64,000 nt of DNA from CBDBJK01 sp965206395. GTDB lineage: Bacteria; Chloroflexota; Dehalococcoidia; Lucifugimonadales; CATOSD01. The translations under genes were made by a program, and so were the position numbers. Every line of letters begins with the position of its first letter. Position 1 is the stretch's first letter. The DNA lies in contig CBDBJK010000028.1 of the NCBI GenBank assembly GCA_965206395.1, positions 21,878 through 85,877 of the forward strand, written 5' to 3'. Of this stretch, positions 44,826 to 54,133 are shown piece by piece. Below the pieces are notes generated by a model. It made no database searches. It was not told the origin of the DNA and saw only the letters and a program-made list of their open reading frames with translations.

Positions 44826-46238
44826 TCAGCATATCGGCTTGCTTGTGACCTCGGAGGCGACTTTGCGTGGGATTAGCTGTCCATAGCCCGCGCTGCCCAG
44901 AAGCTTGCTGTCTTCTACCATGATCTTTCCGCGCAGAACGGTGGTGACAGGCCAGCCCTGTATCTGCCAGCCATCCCAGATGCTGTAGTCTTCAAGGTGC
45001 AGGTCGTCCATCGACAGGCGCTTGTTTATCGATGGGTCGATTATGGTGATGTCGGCGTCGCTACCAGCGGCGAGAGCGCCCTTTCTGGGATAAAGGCCGA
45101 AGATCTTCGCGGAATTAGCCGAGGTGATGTCCACGAATCGCTCCAGCGACATTCCCTGCTTGACCACGCCATCTGAGTAGGCTATGCCAACGCGAGTCTC
45201 GATGCCGTTGTGCCCACCGGTAACATCGGCAACCGTCTTATATTTTATCTTGACCTCCCATGTCGTGGAAACGAGGTCGGTGGCAACCGTGGAGAGCCTG
45301 CCATCCAGAAGCCCGTCCCATAGCGCCTGACGGTCCCCCTCTGATTTGAGCGACGGATATGTGTGATACTTCATGCCATTGTCTTCGCGGTAGTTCTCGG
45401 CGGTGAAACTCGCGTAGTTGTGCAGCGTCTCGCCGTACACCGGCAGACCCCGACTTCGCGCCTCGCCGATTGCATCCACGCCCTCTTTCGCGCTGACGTG
45501 AACCAGGTAGATAGCAGCGCCCTTTCTTTCCGCAAGGCGAATGGCTCGTTTGAACGACACGTCCTCAGAGATACTGGTGTGGATAAGGTGCATGTTCCAC
45601 CAGTCCAACTGCCCCCTCTCTTCAGCTAGAGAGTAGTTATAGTTCACCATTTCGTCATCTTCGGAGTGTACTAGCAGCATACCGCCGTTGGCCGCTATCT
45701 GCTCCATAATGGCCGCCAGCCGCCCGAAGTCGGTCTTGTTGTTCGGCATGTCCCCGACTGGCGGCCTGACAGTCGTCGTGAAAATCTTGAAGCTAGGAAA
45801 TCCCGCCTCGATAAGCTCTGGAATCTGGCCGATTGCGTCGATTCCAGCGCCCTGTGTGAATATAGGATGGTAGGAGTAGTCTGCAAAGGCGTTGCCCTTC
45901 CAGCGCTCTGCGGCCTCGCCCATAGCGTGATGCAGGTCGTGACCAGGAACCTGGTTCGCGAAGTCCAGCACGGTCGTGGTGCCGCCGTATATAGCAGCCC
46001 TGGACACCGCCTCTGCGCCGGAGCGTTCGGGCTGGCGAGGCCCTCCGATGTGCGCGTGAGGCTCGACTCCTCCCGGAACGACTATTTTGCCAGATGCGTC
46101 GATGACCTTCGTCGCCTCCGATTCAATCGTTCCAGGTTCGGAGATTGCCACGATCTTCTCGCCTTGGACGGCCACCTCCCAGTTTCCGACGCCTGAAGGG
46201 GTCACCACCTGTCCCCCTTTGATTACCAGGTCGAGCAT
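44826..46238 (-). CDS. Dihydropyrimidinase/hydantoinase-type amidohydrolase
   Basis: A 470-residue cytoplasmic hydrolase of cyclic amides. Metal ligands of the amidohydrolase fold are visible: HAHIGG (HxH), a candidate carbamylated Lys in GFPSFKIFTTT, His in MLLVHSEDD, His in IYLVHVSAKEG and Asp in VATDLVSTTW. ATG 46238 is chosen for the AGGAGGT just upstream and the family start MLDLVIKGG; an upstream in-frame start adds 25 unlikely residues. The substrate, hydantoin or dihydropyrimidine, cannot be told apart. The GYD-domain gene is upstream on the same strand. Confidence 0.9.
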   Translation of the reverse strand: MLDLVIKGGQVVTPSGVGNWEVAVQGEKIVAISEPGTIESEATKVIDASGKIVVPGGVEPHAHIGGPRQPERSGAEAVSRAAIYGGTTTVLDFANQVPGHDLHHAMGEAAERWKGNAFADYSYHPIFTQGAGIDAIGQIPELIEAGFPSFKIFTTTVRPPVGDMPNNKTDFGRLAAIMEQIAANGGMLLVHSEDDEMVNYNYSLAEERGQLDWWNMHLIHTSISEDVSFKRAIRLAERKGAAIYLVHVSAKEGVDAIGEARSRGLPVYGETLHNYASFTAENYREDNGMKYHTYPSLKSEGDRQALWDGLLDGRLSTVATDLVSTTWEVKIKYKTVADVTGGHNGIETRVGIAYSDGVVKQGMSLERFVDITSANSAKIFGLYPRKGALAAGSDADITIIDPSINKRLSMDDLHLEDYSIWDGWQIQGWPVTTVLRGKIMVEDSKLLGSAGYGQLIPRKVASEVTSKPIC

Positions 46239-46507
46239 TTCAGACCTCCTGTCTCGATGTTTACGATAAGTAGAGCATGATGCATTCTTGCAGAGTGAGC
46301 GGAAGAAGGTCAAGTTCTAACCACGAAGTCCTGCAACAGGCGCAGGTGTTGTATGACGCCGGAACTAGCCGTGCGGAGCTTGGCGCTCCACACGGTATAC
46401 GACCGGGAACTGGGATTCATCTATTGGGCGGGCATGTAGAGGGGCGGCGCTCATGCCTGTGAGAACATATTGATAAGCGCTTTTCGAAGATACAGCTAAA
46501 AGTTGTG

Positions 46508-46834
46508 CTAAGCGCCGGGTGGCTGGTAGCCAGCGCCACCCGCCCTCTTCAGCGCCTCGACTCCTTCCTCTACAGTCATCAAGGGTGTGGTCTTGATTGC
46601 TTTTACTGCACCACCGGCGGATACCGTCAGTGAAAGGGCAGCCGCACTCACGTTGTCGGGGAACTCAACGGTTAACACGACGTCATACTCCCCGAAAGCC
46701 AAGTAAGTCGCCTCAATCTTGCCTCCCAGCCTTTCGATCACTGGCCTGACTGCTTCAATGCGGTTCTGAGGATTCTTGACCTGCGCAGCCCACGCGTCGC
46801 TGGTGTAAGACACTTGGAACAGGTAATGAGCCAT
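46508..46834 (-). CDS. GYD-domain protein
   Basis: 108 residues starting MAHYLFQVSYTSDAWAAQVKNPQNR. The FGEYDVVLTVEFPDNVSAAALSLTVSAGGAVKAIKTTPLMTVEE core is the GYD ferredoxin-like fold. These proteins are common in Chloroflexota and proteobacteria and have no settled function. AGGGAGGTCA precedes the start. It lies between the hydantoinase-type and dehydrogenase genes on the same strand. Confidence 0.9.
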   Translation of the reverse strand: MAHYLFQVSYTSDAWAAQVKNPQNRIEAVRPVIERLGGKIEATYLAFGEYDVVLTVEFPDNVSAAALSLTVSAGGAVKAIKTTPLMTVEEGVEALKRAGGAGYQPPGA

Positions 46835-46940
46835 TAGTGACCTCCCTATTATTATTACGAATTTGAGCGCTGCCCCGACGACGGCATGGTACGTTTAACG
46901 TCCCGCAGTGTCAAGATGCGTTCTTTTGCGAGAAACCCCA

Positions 46941-48011
46941 CTAACCCTTGCCCAGCGCGTTGACAACGGCATCGCCGACCTGCGATGTGCTGGAGTTGCC
47001 TCCGAGGTCGGGCGTCAGTGTTTCGCCCTCGTCGATGACTTTGAGAACGGCCTTCTCGATGGCTTCGTATGCCTGCTCGTGGCCCAGGTGACGCAGCATC
47101 AGGCCGCCTGACAATATCGCCGCCATCGGGTTGGCTATGCCTTTGCCCGTGATGTCTGGCGCGCTGCCGTGAACTGGCTCGAACATGGACGGGAAGCGGT
47201 GTTCAGGGTCGATGTTGCCGCTGGAGGCCAATCCCATGCTGCCGGTGATAATCGCGCCGATGTCGGTGAGGATGTCGCCGAACAGGTTGCTTGCCACCAC
47301 TACGTCGAACGACTCGGGCCGTCTCACGAAGTCCATGCAGGCCGCGTCTACCAACAGCGATTGAGTCTGGATGTCGGGATAGCGCGAAGCTATCCGCTCG
47401 AAAGCCCTGTCCCAGACTATCATGCCGTAGCCTTGCGCGTTGGACTTGGTGACGGACGTTACGTGATTCTTTTTGTTCCGCTTGCGGGCAAGCTCGAAGG
47501 CGTAGGTTATTACGCGCTCGCATCCACGCCTCGTGAAAACGCCGGTCTGTATTCCGATTTCCTCAGGGAACCCTGTGTACTGGAAGCCGCCGACGTCCGC
47601 GTACTCGCCCTCGGTGTTCTCGCGTATGACTACCATGTCGATGTCCCAGGGATTCTTGTCGCGCAGAGGCGAGGTGATGCCGGGATAGAGCACGCTGGGA
47701 CGCTCGCAAACGTACTGGTCGAACGTGCGTCTTATGGGTAGCAGCAAGCCGCTAAGCGTAATATGGTCTTGAATGTCCGGGTGGCCTACCGCTCCAAGGT
47801 ATATGGCGTCGAATGCGGCGAGCGTGTCGAGCCCATCGCTGGGCATCATGTGCCCGTTCTTGATGTAGTATTCAGAGCTCCATGGAAACTCGCGGAACTT
47901 CCATTCGATATCGTTCTCCTGAGCGATAGCCTGAAGCACCTTCAGACCTTCCTCGATGACCTCCACGCCAACGCCGTCGCCGCGTATCACCGCTACTTTG
48001 TATTCGGCCAT
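46941..48011 (-). CDS. Isocitrate/isopropylmalate-type dehydrogenase (tartrate/D-malate branch)
   Basis: 356 residues, starting YKVAVIRGDGVGVEVIEEGLKVLQ. Conserved blocks are VIRENTEGEYADVGG, THVTSVTKSNAQGYGM-like (catalytic Lys), NLFGDILTDIGAIITGSMGLASSGNI and EPVHGSAPDITGKGIANP. The loop GLLLPIRRTFDQYVCERPSV and overall pattern match the tartrate/D-malate dehydrogenase branch rather than LeuB, and a true LeuB is at 35714-36811. It is NAD-dependent and oxidises and decarboxylates a 2-hydroxy acid. The exact substrate is inferred. Confidence 0.9.
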   Translation of the reverse strand: MAEYKVAVIRGDGVGVEVIEEGLKVLQAIAQENDIEWKFREFPWSSEYYIKNGHMMPSDGLDTLAAFDAIYLGAVGHPDIQDHITLSGLLLPIRRTFDQYVCERPSVLYPGITSPLRDKNPWDIDMVVIRENTEGEYADVGGFQYTGFPEEIGIQTGVFTRRGCERVITYAFELARKRNKKNHVTSVTKSNAQGYGMIVWDRAFERIASRYPDIQTQSLLVDAACMDFVRRPESFDVVVASNLFGDILTDIGAIITGSMGLASSGNIDPEHRFPSMFEPVHGSAPDITGKGIANPMAAILSGGLMLRHLGHEQAYEAIEKAVLKVIDEGETLTPDLGGNSSTSQVGDAVVNALGKG

Positions 48012-48038
48012 TCGTTACCTCTCTGACGTTTTTTGCGT

Positions 48039-48617
48039 TTAATTTAACTGCTTCAGCTTCGACAGCCATTTCTCCGTTGCCTTCGAAGAGTATAGACGCA
48101 CAATGTGGAGATGAGTGTATTCGGGTTGACTGAACGCTACTGGCATTGTTCTGCGTCGACGCCAGTGTGTTTTGAAGACCCAAACAAACAGAGAATCTTT
48201 CGTGAAGAAGTGTCCCCATATGTTTTCCTTGTTGCCATTCCAAAGATCTTGTCGGAATATGCCCCGGCGCAGGATTCTCCAAAAGAGCCTCCATAGCACG
48301 ACGCGCATCGGGTAGTCGAGCCATACCAGCGCGGTTGCCCTGGGCCACACAACGTCGCGAGTGACGCTGTAGTTACCGTCAGCAACCCATCGTTCGCCTT
48401 GCAAGGCTTCAGCAAGCTGCTCTCTGAATATGTCGTCAGGGGTTTCAGTCCAGTTGGGGCCGTGACGGTAGGCGTCGAACTCCACGTGAGGAACCCCGAA
48501 AAGCTGGGATAAATTTTGAGCCAGGGAGGTTTTGCCGGAACCAGACGTGCCCATGACGACGATGCGTCTGGTATCAGCGGTTGAAGGGTCTGCTTGGGAA
48601 GGATTGATAGAGGTCAT
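48039..48617 (-). CDS. P-loop kinase-like protein (adenylate-kinase/FlaR type)
   Basis: 192 residues. The P-loop MGTSGSGKTSLAQNLSQLFGVPHVEFD is at about 22-48, followed by WVADGNYSVTRDVVWPRATALVWLDYP. This is the pattern of small kinases annotated as DNA topology modulation protein FlaR or shikimate/adenylate kinase-like. The C-terminal half is very basic and aromatic (RLFWRILRRGIF). Substrate unknown. It lies 27 bases upstream of the dehydrogenase gene, so they may share a transcript. Confidence 0.85.
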   Translation of the reverse strand: MTSINPSQADPSTADTRRIVVMGTSGSGKTSLAQNLSQLFGVPHVEFDAYRHGPNWTETPDDIFREQLAEALQGERWVADGNYSVTRDVVWPRATALVWLDYPMRVVLWRLFWRILRRGIFRQDLWNGNKENIWGHFFTKDSLFVWVFKTHWRRRRTMPVAFSQPEYTHLHIVRLYSSKATEKWLSKLKQLN

Positions 48618-48685
48618 ACAGTCCCGATGTTAGCACGAGGTATCAGTGTGGGCAACAGTCTGGGGCATGATTATCTACGCTTCGA

Positions 48686-49213
48686 TTAGTCGCTAATAAA
48701 GTCGAACGCCTTCTCAGCAAGCAGTCGAACATCTTCCGGCGGGGGTTCGGAAGGGGAGTCACCGTATTGCACTTGCGTGCTGTTAGCAAGGTCTGCCCTG
48801 GATACCCAGATCCAGCCTTCATTCAGCGAATTTGGCGAACTAGCCAGACGGCAAAAATAGATCATGTCTATGTGCTGATGGTAGCCTGTCGCCGGGTCGT
48901 GGATGTCCTCGACCATGATAGTGAACGGTGGCATCACTTGGGTGGGATAGGCTAGTTCGAAATCAGGGCCAGTCGACGCAACCTCGGCCTGAGTTCCCGT
49001 TTCCTCCTCAATCTCTCGCAGCACCGCCTGAACCGGGTCTTCGTTCGCTTCGACGTGGCCTCCCGGTGGAAGCCACGCCTTGACTTTGCGATGCCAGTGC
49101 AGCAAAACGTGATCGTCGTGTATCACGAACCCGGTGGCGGTGAAATGCCTGATAGTCGTCGATTCTGGGCTATCGCGCTCTGGCACGACGCACCAGGACA
49201 ACAACGACACCAC
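48686..49213 (-). CDS. Nudix hydrolase
   Basis: Up to 175 residues. The Nudix box GGHVEANEDPVQAVLREIEEETG (about 52-74) has the complete Gx5Ex7REUxEExGU pattern for Mg-dependent hydrolysis of nucleoside diphosphates linked to another group. The start is uncertain: GTG 49213 overlaps the upstream gene by 44 bases, and GTG 49186 by 17. The overlap suggests coupling to the PKD-domain lipoprotein gene. Substrate cannot be predicted. Confidence 0.88.
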   Translation of the reverse strand: MVSLLSWCVVPERDSPESTTIRHFTATGFVIHDDHVLLHWHRKVKAWLPPGGHVEANEDPVQAVLREIEEETGTQAEVASTGPDFELAYPTQVMPPFTIMVEDIHDPATGYHQHIDMIYFCRLASSPNSLNEGWIWVSRADLANSTQVQYGDSPSEPPPEDVRLLAEKAFDFISD

Positions 49214-50825
49214 CGACGATTAGCCATAACGGGCTGAATATTGCCATCCAGATCAGACCTGTGCCTGCACCTTGGCCTATGCCCGATAGCGTTCTCGTCG
49301 CGGTCTTCCACTGGTCGCCAGCGCTCCAGCCTGACAGTACCCAACTGCGCGATTCGGTCACCAGGACACTGATAGATCCAGAGGACTCGACCTCTCCGGC
49401 GTCGCTCTGGGCCGTGATGGTCAGCGTGGCAGTGAACGGGAACGGGCGGTTGTCGGCGTAAACGTGGGACGCGACTGCATTGGTGACGCCCTCTTCCAGG
49501 CTACCGGTGATGGGCGCGGTGCCGTCTCCGAAGTCCCAACGGAAAGTAAGTTCGCTGAGACCTTCGGGGCGAGTAAACGAGCCGATTAACTCAAGCTCCT
49601 CACCATCTTCGACAACCTCGTTTTGTCCGGCGAACACCTCAATGGTGGGAACCTTTGTCACAGTGACGATGATTGTATCCTCGCCCTCCGCGAGGCCAGC
49701 GTCGCCTGTACCCGTCAGCTTGATCTCGGCTATAAACGGCGAGTCGCGGTCGTCCTGGTAGAAGTGGGTTATCGTGGCAGTGACCCTTGTATCATTGTCC
49801 AACGTCGGCGCTGTGCCTCTACCGGATACTGGCGGCGTGCCATCCCCGAAGTCCCAGGTATACGTGAAGTCCTCGATGTCCACGGGAGGCTTGAAGGTGG
49901 CCCGGAACCTGGTCAGCTGGCCGACGCTGACACTCTGATCGTCGCCTGCATCCACAATCATGTCGATGGGAGCCAATTTTAGCTGAACGTTAACAAGAGA
50001 GAACGCCGCAGTCTGCTCAAGGAAGTTGATGCGACCCTGCAGACGCTCGACCTCCCCCTGAATCCGCGTTAGCTCGGTCTGCACCTTGAGGGCGTCCTCC
50101 ACTTTGTCTGCCCGATCCAGAAGCTTCAGGAGGGTCTCTTCGGTAGCTTGAAAATTCTTTAGGCGTGCGGTGATGTCCACGTACTCGTCTGTCACGTCTC
50201 TACTGCTAGTGACCTCGGAATCCACTTCAAACGCAAGCTCGCGCAAACGCAATATCCCACCGTCGAGCTTGTCGGCAGGAATGCGCACGGAAATGAATCC
50301 CTGGTGCTTTTGGCTTCGGTCTGACGAGACGACCCATCCGCCAAGCTCCTGAGCCAGGTCGGCGATGCCATCAAGTGCCCCGGCAACGTCGTTGACCACG
50401 ACTTGCATGTCAACGGTGCGAACGATTATACGCTGTTGCGCGACAAGTGCGGCTTCCTGCTCCGTGGACGACGATTCTCCAAGGTCGAACGCACTATCGT
50501 CTCCACCGAGCGTGGGCAGACCAGGGCCTCGTGAAGGCGGCGCGACAACCGCGGGCGCGGGCGTAGGGAAAGGGGCGGGAGTAGCAAAAGAGGCACTTTC
50601 CTTGGTAGAGAAAAGTGCATCCGGTTCAACAGCTGGTGCGGCAGGCGCGACGGGAGCAGCAGAACCGGGAAGGCCGGGCGCACCCGGCGCACCAGCGAAG
50701 CCACCTGAAGCCGATGACTCGGTTCTCGCAAACAGGTCCTCGCTGTCTGAGCTGGAACACGCCGCAAACAGGAGAACAAACAGCAGGATGGATGGCAGTG
50801 TTAGTAACTTCATCAAGCGAATCAT
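49170..50825 (-). CDS. DUF4349 lipoprotein with PKD domains and C-terminal membrane anchor
   Basis: 551 residues. A signal peptide with lipobox LFAAC (Cys about 23) is followed by a Gly/Ala/Pro-rich linker (about 40-130). A DUF4349 domain follows (about 135-290: VRTVDMQVVVNDVAGALDGI..., with a coiled coil near KVQTELTRIQGEVERLQGRINFLEQ). Two PKD-like folds each have WDFGDGT. A C-terminal membrane helix (WMAIFSPLWLIVGGVVVVLV) precedes a basic tail. It is a cell-envelope protein probably spanning the wall. The role is unknown. Confidence 0.9.
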   Translation of the reverse strand: MIRLMKLLTLPSILLFVLLFAACSSSDSEDLFARTESSASGGFAGAPGAPGLPGSAAPVAPAAPAVEPDALFSTKESASFATPAPFPTPAPAVVAPPSRGPGLPTLGGDDSAFDLGESSSTEQEAALVAQQRIIVRTVDMQVVVNDVAGALDGIADLAQELGGWVVSSDRSQKHQGFISVRIPADKLDGGILRLRELAFEVDSEVTSSRDVTDEYVDITARLKNFQATEETLLKLLDRADKVEDALKVQTELTRIQGEVERLQGRINFLEQTAAFSLVNVQLKLAPIDMIVDAGDDQSVSVGQLTRFRATFKPPVDIEDFTYTWDFGDGTPPVSGRGTAPTLDNDTRVTATITHFYQDDRDSPFIAEIKLTGTGDAGLAEGEDTIIVTVTKVPTIEVFAGQNEVVEDGEELELIGSFTRPEGLSELTFRWDFGDGTAPITGSLEEGVTNAVASHVYADNRPFPFTATLTITAQSDAGEVESSGSISVLVTESRSWVLSGWSAGDQWKTATRTLSGIGQGAGTGLIWMAIFSPLWLIVGGVVVVLVRRARAR

Positions 50826-50947
50826 AGGTCATATTCCTCCACCATACAAGGATGATTTGTGCAAGGGTAGGGCGAACCCCGTATGATATATAGACGACGC
50901 TGTGCTTCGTTTTGTTCCACGCAGTCAGGCTAAATGCGGCGCCTTCG

Positions 50948-50976
50948 TTGACTTTTCAAAAACAGTGGGATATGCT
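50948..50976 (+). promoter_or_regulatory. Probable promoter of the thi operon
   Basis: TTGACT (50948-50953) and TATGCT (50971-50976) are separated by 17 bases and lie 24 bases upstream of the TPP riboswitch. This is a good sigma-70-type match. Confidence 0.7.
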
Positions 50977-51000
50977 AATTGCGCAAGGGAAAATCGAATA

Positions 51001-51095
51001 GTACCGGTGGGGAGCTTGGGCAAGCCAGGCTGAGAGGGCGACCAGAACTCGTCGCCGACCGCCAGATACCTGATCTGGGTAATGCCAGCGTAGGG
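51001..51095 (+). promoter_or_regulatory. TPP riboswitch (THI element)
   Basis: The conserved blocks are GGCTGAGAGG (about 51029-51038), ACCGCCAGATACCTGATCTGG (the ACCTGATCTGG part) and GTAATGCCAGCGTAGGGA. Thiamine pyrophosphate binding should expose the terminator at 51122-51152 and shut off thiG-thiE-thiS. Confidence 0.95.
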
Positions 51096-51121
51096 ACGTA
51101 CCGAAGATGGAAGCAAATCGG

Positions 51122-51152
51122 AGCCGTTGGCATACAGTCAGCGGCTTTTTTT
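51122..51152 (+). terminator. Intrinsic terminator of the TPP riboswitch
   Basis: Stem AGCCGTTG (51122-51129) with CAGCGGCT (51139-51146), 9-nt loop, followed by seven T. It lies between the aptamer and thiG, so it is the expression platform. Confidence 0.9.
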
Positions 51153-51188
51153 GTTTTAAACGCGAGTCAGTACAAATGAGAGGTAGAA

Positions 51189-51974
51189 ATGAGCGATGCT
51201 CTGGTAATAGGTGGCAAAGAATTCAAGTCCAGGCTGATGGTCGGAACGGGCCGACATCGGAGCATGGAAGAGATGGTGGATTCCATCCAGGCCTCTGGCG
51301 CGGAAATAGTCACGGTAGCCATTCGCAGGCTAGACCTAGAGAACCTTAAAGAGAAGAATATCCTGGATTTCTTCGACTGGGATAAGTACACGATCCTGCC
51401 CAATACCGCAGGCTGCAAGACGGCAGAAGAGGCGATATTCACCGCCCACCTAGCAAGAGAGGTCACAGGTTCCAACTGGATAAAGGTTGAGGTCATACCG
51501 GACCCCAAATACCTGCTTCCCGACCCTGTGGGCACGTTCGAGGCGTCACGCCAGCTTGTGGAGGAGGGCTACATTGTCCTGCCATACATTCACGCCGACC
51601 CCGTGCTGGCGAGAATGCTGGAAGATGTCGGGTGCGCTACCGTCATGCCCCTTGGTTCGGCCATAGGCTCTGGACAGGGTATCCAGACACTCGACGAGAT
51701 AAAAATCATCATCGCGGAAGCCAACGTTCCGGTCGTAGTCGATGCAGGTCTAGGCGTGCCGTCTGAGGCTTCGCAGGTGTTGGAGCTAGGCGCGGACGCC
51801 GTTCTTGTGAACAGTGCCATCGCTCAGGCCGACAACCCTGCCAGGATGGGAGAGGCGTTCAAGCTCGGAGTCAAGGCGGGACGGATGGCATACGAGGCTG
51901 GCCGCATTGTGCGCAAAGACCTCGGCACGGCCAGCAGTCCTACCGAGGGCGTTGCTGCGGCCTCGCGGAGCTAG
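51189..51974 (+). CDS. thiG: Thiazole synthase
   Basis: ThiG (261 aa) makes the thiazole phosphate of thiamine from deoxyxylulose 5-phosphate, dehydroglycine and ThiS-thiocarboxylate. A TIM barrel starts ALVIGGKEFKSRLMVGTGRHRSMEEM. WIKVEVIPDPKYLLPD holds the Schiff-base Lys, and VVVDAGLGVPSEA and ADAVLVNSAIAQADNP bind phosphate and substrate. Length is normal. It is the first gene after the TPP riboswitch, followed by thiE (3 bases) and thiS (overlap). Confidence 0.97.
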   Translation: MSDALVIGGKEFKSRLMVGTGRHRSMEEMVDSIQASGAEIVTVAIRRLDLENLKEKNILDFFDWDKYTILPNTAGCKTAEEAIFTAHLAREVTGSNWIKVEVIPDPKYLLPDPVGTFEASRQLVEEGYIVLPYIHADPVLARMLEDVGCATVMPLGSAIGSGQGIQTLDEIKIIIAEANVPVVVDAGLGVPSEASQVLELGADAVLVNSAIAQADNPARMGEAFKLGVKAGRMAYEAGRIVRKDLGTASSPTEGVAAASRS

Positions 51975-51977
51975 CCA

Positions 51978-52625
51978 TTGGATGGGCCTATTCCCTTTCC
52001 GTGCCTGTGCCTTGTGACGGACAGACGCCAGTGTAACGACAGACTGTTGGAAGACGTGGTATCTCAGGCCGTTGAAGGCGGCGTGAATCTGGTGCAGCTA
52101 AGAGAGAAAGACTTACCCGCGAAACATTTACTCGTGCTTGCGAAGCGGCTTCGGGAAACCACCAGAGGGAAGGCGCTTCTGTTCATCAACGACCGGGTTG
52201 ACATCGCGTTGGCCTGCGGTGCTGATGGCGTGCAACTAGGCGAGGACGGCATGCCAGTTGAGGCGGCTCGCCGAATAGCCGAGGGCCTGCTGCTAGGAAG
52301 ATCGGTTCATAGCGTGGATGGCGCTTTGAAGGCACAAGCCGATGGCGCGGACATCCTGGTGGTTGGGACGATTTTCCCTACCGGCTCACACCCTGGCGTA
52401 GAAACGGCGGGTGTTGGCTTGCTAGAGCAACTGCGCGGTCAGGTCGAAATCCCATACCTCGCAATAGGCGGAGTAACGGTTGAAAACGTCGATTCGGTTA
52501 TCGAGGCTGGCGCTGCTGGGGCCGCGGTCATCACTGCTATATCAAAGAATACTGACCCTGAGCAGGCGTCAAGGGAGCTTCTTCAAAGGATGAGAGCTTC
52601 CTCTCAGAAAGGAAAAAGAGCATGA
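51978..52625 (+). CDS. thiE: Thiamine-phosphate synthase
   Basis: ThiE (215 aa) joins the pyrimidine and thiazole moieties into thiamine phosphate. Visible are CLVTDRRQ, VNLVQLREKDLPAK, LLFINDRVDIALACGADGVQLGEDGMP, GRSVHSV, ADILVVGTIFPTGSHPG and YLAIGGVTVENVDSVIEAGAAGAAVI, all standard active-site loops. The start is TTG 51978: it lies 3 bases after the thiG stop with CGGAG upstream, and no ATG is in frame. It overlaps thiS by 4 bases. Confidence 0.96.
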   Translation: MDGPIPFPCLCLVTDRRQCNDRLLEDVVSQAVEGGVNLVQLREKDLPAKHLLVLAKRLRETTRGKALLFINDRVDIALACGADGVQLGEDGMPVEAARRIAEGLLLGRSVHSVDGALKAQADGADILVVGTIFPTGSHPGVETAGVGLLEQLRGQVEIPYLAIGGVTVENVDSVIEAGAAGAAVITAISKNTDPEQASRELLQRMRASSQKGKRA

Positions 52626-52825
52626 TTGCGCTGACCGTCAACGGAAAAGAGAAGCAGCTAGATAGCCCTACCAATCTGCTAATGTATGTCGAATCGTTAG
52701 GCGTAAATATCCAGCACATTGCGGTGGCTTACAACGGCTCCGTGATTCGAAGAGACGAGTTGAATAGCGTTACGCTCTCGGAAGGCGATCAGGTGGAGAT
52801 AGTCCGCGCGGTTGGAGGTGGATAG
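52622..52825 (+). CDS. thiS: Sulfur carrier protein ThiS
   Basis: 67 residues starting MIALTVNGKEKQLDSPTNLLMYVESLGV, with the ubiquitin-like fold. It ends VGGG, giving the Gly-Gly needed for adenylation and thiocarboxylation. The ATGA overlap with thiE indicates coupled translation. It donates sulfur to ThiG, completing the thiG-thiE-thiS set; thiF and thiC are not in the window. Confidence 0.96.
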   Translation: MIALTVNGKEKQLDSPTNLLMYVESLGVNIQHIAVAYNGSVIRRDELNSVTLSEGDQVEIVRAVGGG

Positions 52826-52897
52826 CCAATCAGCGATGTGATACATTGCCTTATCGCAGATGGCTTTCGGCTTATCAATAACGAAGGAGCGACGTCC

Positions 52898-54112
52898 ATG
52901 ACGCAGACCACTGAGGAAGCGAAAAATCTCAAGCTTTTATCGCACCACGACCTGAACGGGTTTGCTAACGGCGGCGAAGGCCTTGCCCTGCAAGCCACCT
53001 CAGACGGGCGGCGCATCCTGTACATCGCCCATGAGAGCGCGCCAAAAGACTTCACGGGCGTGGATGTCACCGACCCCAGGAATCCTAAAGTCGTCGTGCA
53101 GACCGCTCTGCCACATGGCGACGTGCGCTCGAACTCGCTGGCTCTGGTCGATGACATGTTGCTGGTGGCCTACCAGTCGTCGAGGCCGGGCCTTACGCCT
53201 GTCGGGGTCGGCGTCTACGACGTTGCGGACCCTGCTAATCCCAAGCGAATATCATTCTTCGATACCTCCGGGCCGCACTCGCGCGGCGCTCACTGTCTCT
53301 GGTTCGTCGATGGCAGATACGCGCACGTCACTACCGGAGCGGCAGACTTCGAGCCGACCAACCCGAAGGACGACCAGTTCCACATGATAGTGGACATGAA
53401 CGATCCTGTGAATCCGCGAGAGGCCGGACGATGGTGGCTTCCTGGCACACGGAAGGGCGACGCCGAGGCTCCTCCTGTTCGTCATCCCAAACTTGACGCC
53501 GGATTCAGATTGCACAACGCAAACGTCTACCCGGAGCGTCCTGACAGGGCGTACCTCGGCTACATAGACGCGGGCGCTATTATTCTGGACATCTCCGATA
53601 TGGCGCACCCGAAAATGGTGAGCAGAGTGGACTACCATCCGCCGTTCCCCGGCTTCACGCACACTGTGATGCCTTTGTTCGAGCGAGGGCTGCTGATCGT
53701 AACGGACGAGGCGGTTACCGAAGACCTTAGCGACTATCCCAAGCTGACGTGGGTGATGGATGCCAGCGAAGAGACGAACCCTGTCATCATCAGCACCTTC
53801 CCGATGCCATCTGTAGAGGATTTCGGCGCAAGGGGAGGGCGGTTCGGCTCTCACAACGTTCACGAGAACCAGCCTGTGCCCACGTCACTCGTGTCGGATA
53901 CCATAATCGTTGGGGCGTACTTCAATGCAGGCGTTCGCGTCCACGACATCAGCGACCCCTTCCGCCCGGAAGAGATCGCCTACTACATCCCGCCTGTTCC
54001 AGAAGGGTCTAGCGGCGTCAACATGAACGATGTCTACGTGGACGAAAACGGCCTCATTTACGCCATCGACAGAGTCAAGGGCGGGCTGTACATCCTGGAA
54101 ATGAGCGTGTAG
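52898..54112 (+). CDS. LVIVD-repeat beta-propeller protein
   Basis: 404 residues. Repeats of the LVIVD type (FTGVDVTDPRNPKVV, VGVYDVADPANPKRISFF, AIILDISDMAHPKMVSRV, VRVHDISDPFRPEEIAYY, GLYILEMSV) mark a propeller-like fold used for binding. There is no signal peptide at the chosen start. ATG 52898 is preferred over 52838 for AAGGAG nine bases upstream. It follows the thi operon by about 70 bases, but no thiamine-related motif is seen. The function is unknown. Confidence 0.85.
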   Translation: MTQTTEEAKNLKLLSHHDLNGFANGGEGLALQATSDGRRILYIAHESAPKDFTGVDVTDPRNPKVVVQTALPHGDVRSNSLALVDDMLLVAYQSSRPGLTPVGVGVYDVADPANPKRISFFDTSGPHSRGAHCLWFVDGRYAHVTTGAADFEPTNPKDDQFHMIVDMNDPVNPREAGRWWLPGTRKGDAEAPPVRHPKLDAGFRLHNANVYPERPDRAYLGYIDAGAIILDISDMAHPKMVSRVDYHPPFPGFTHTVMPLFERGLLIVTDEAVTEDLSDYPKLTWVMDASEETNPVIISTFPMPSVEDFGARGGRFGSHNVHENQPVPTSLVSDTIIVGAYFNAGVRVHDISDPFRPEEIAYYIPPVPEGSSGVNMNDVYVDENGLIYAIDRVKGGLYILEMSV

Positions 54113-54133
54113 CTCGGCGTTCCGGGTGCGCCC

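Noticed and set aside
46277..46462. Short frame with LYDAGTSRAELGAPHGI, reminiscent of a helix-turn-helix
   Set aside because: Too short, no proper continuation and no ribosome-binding site; at best a decayed fragment.
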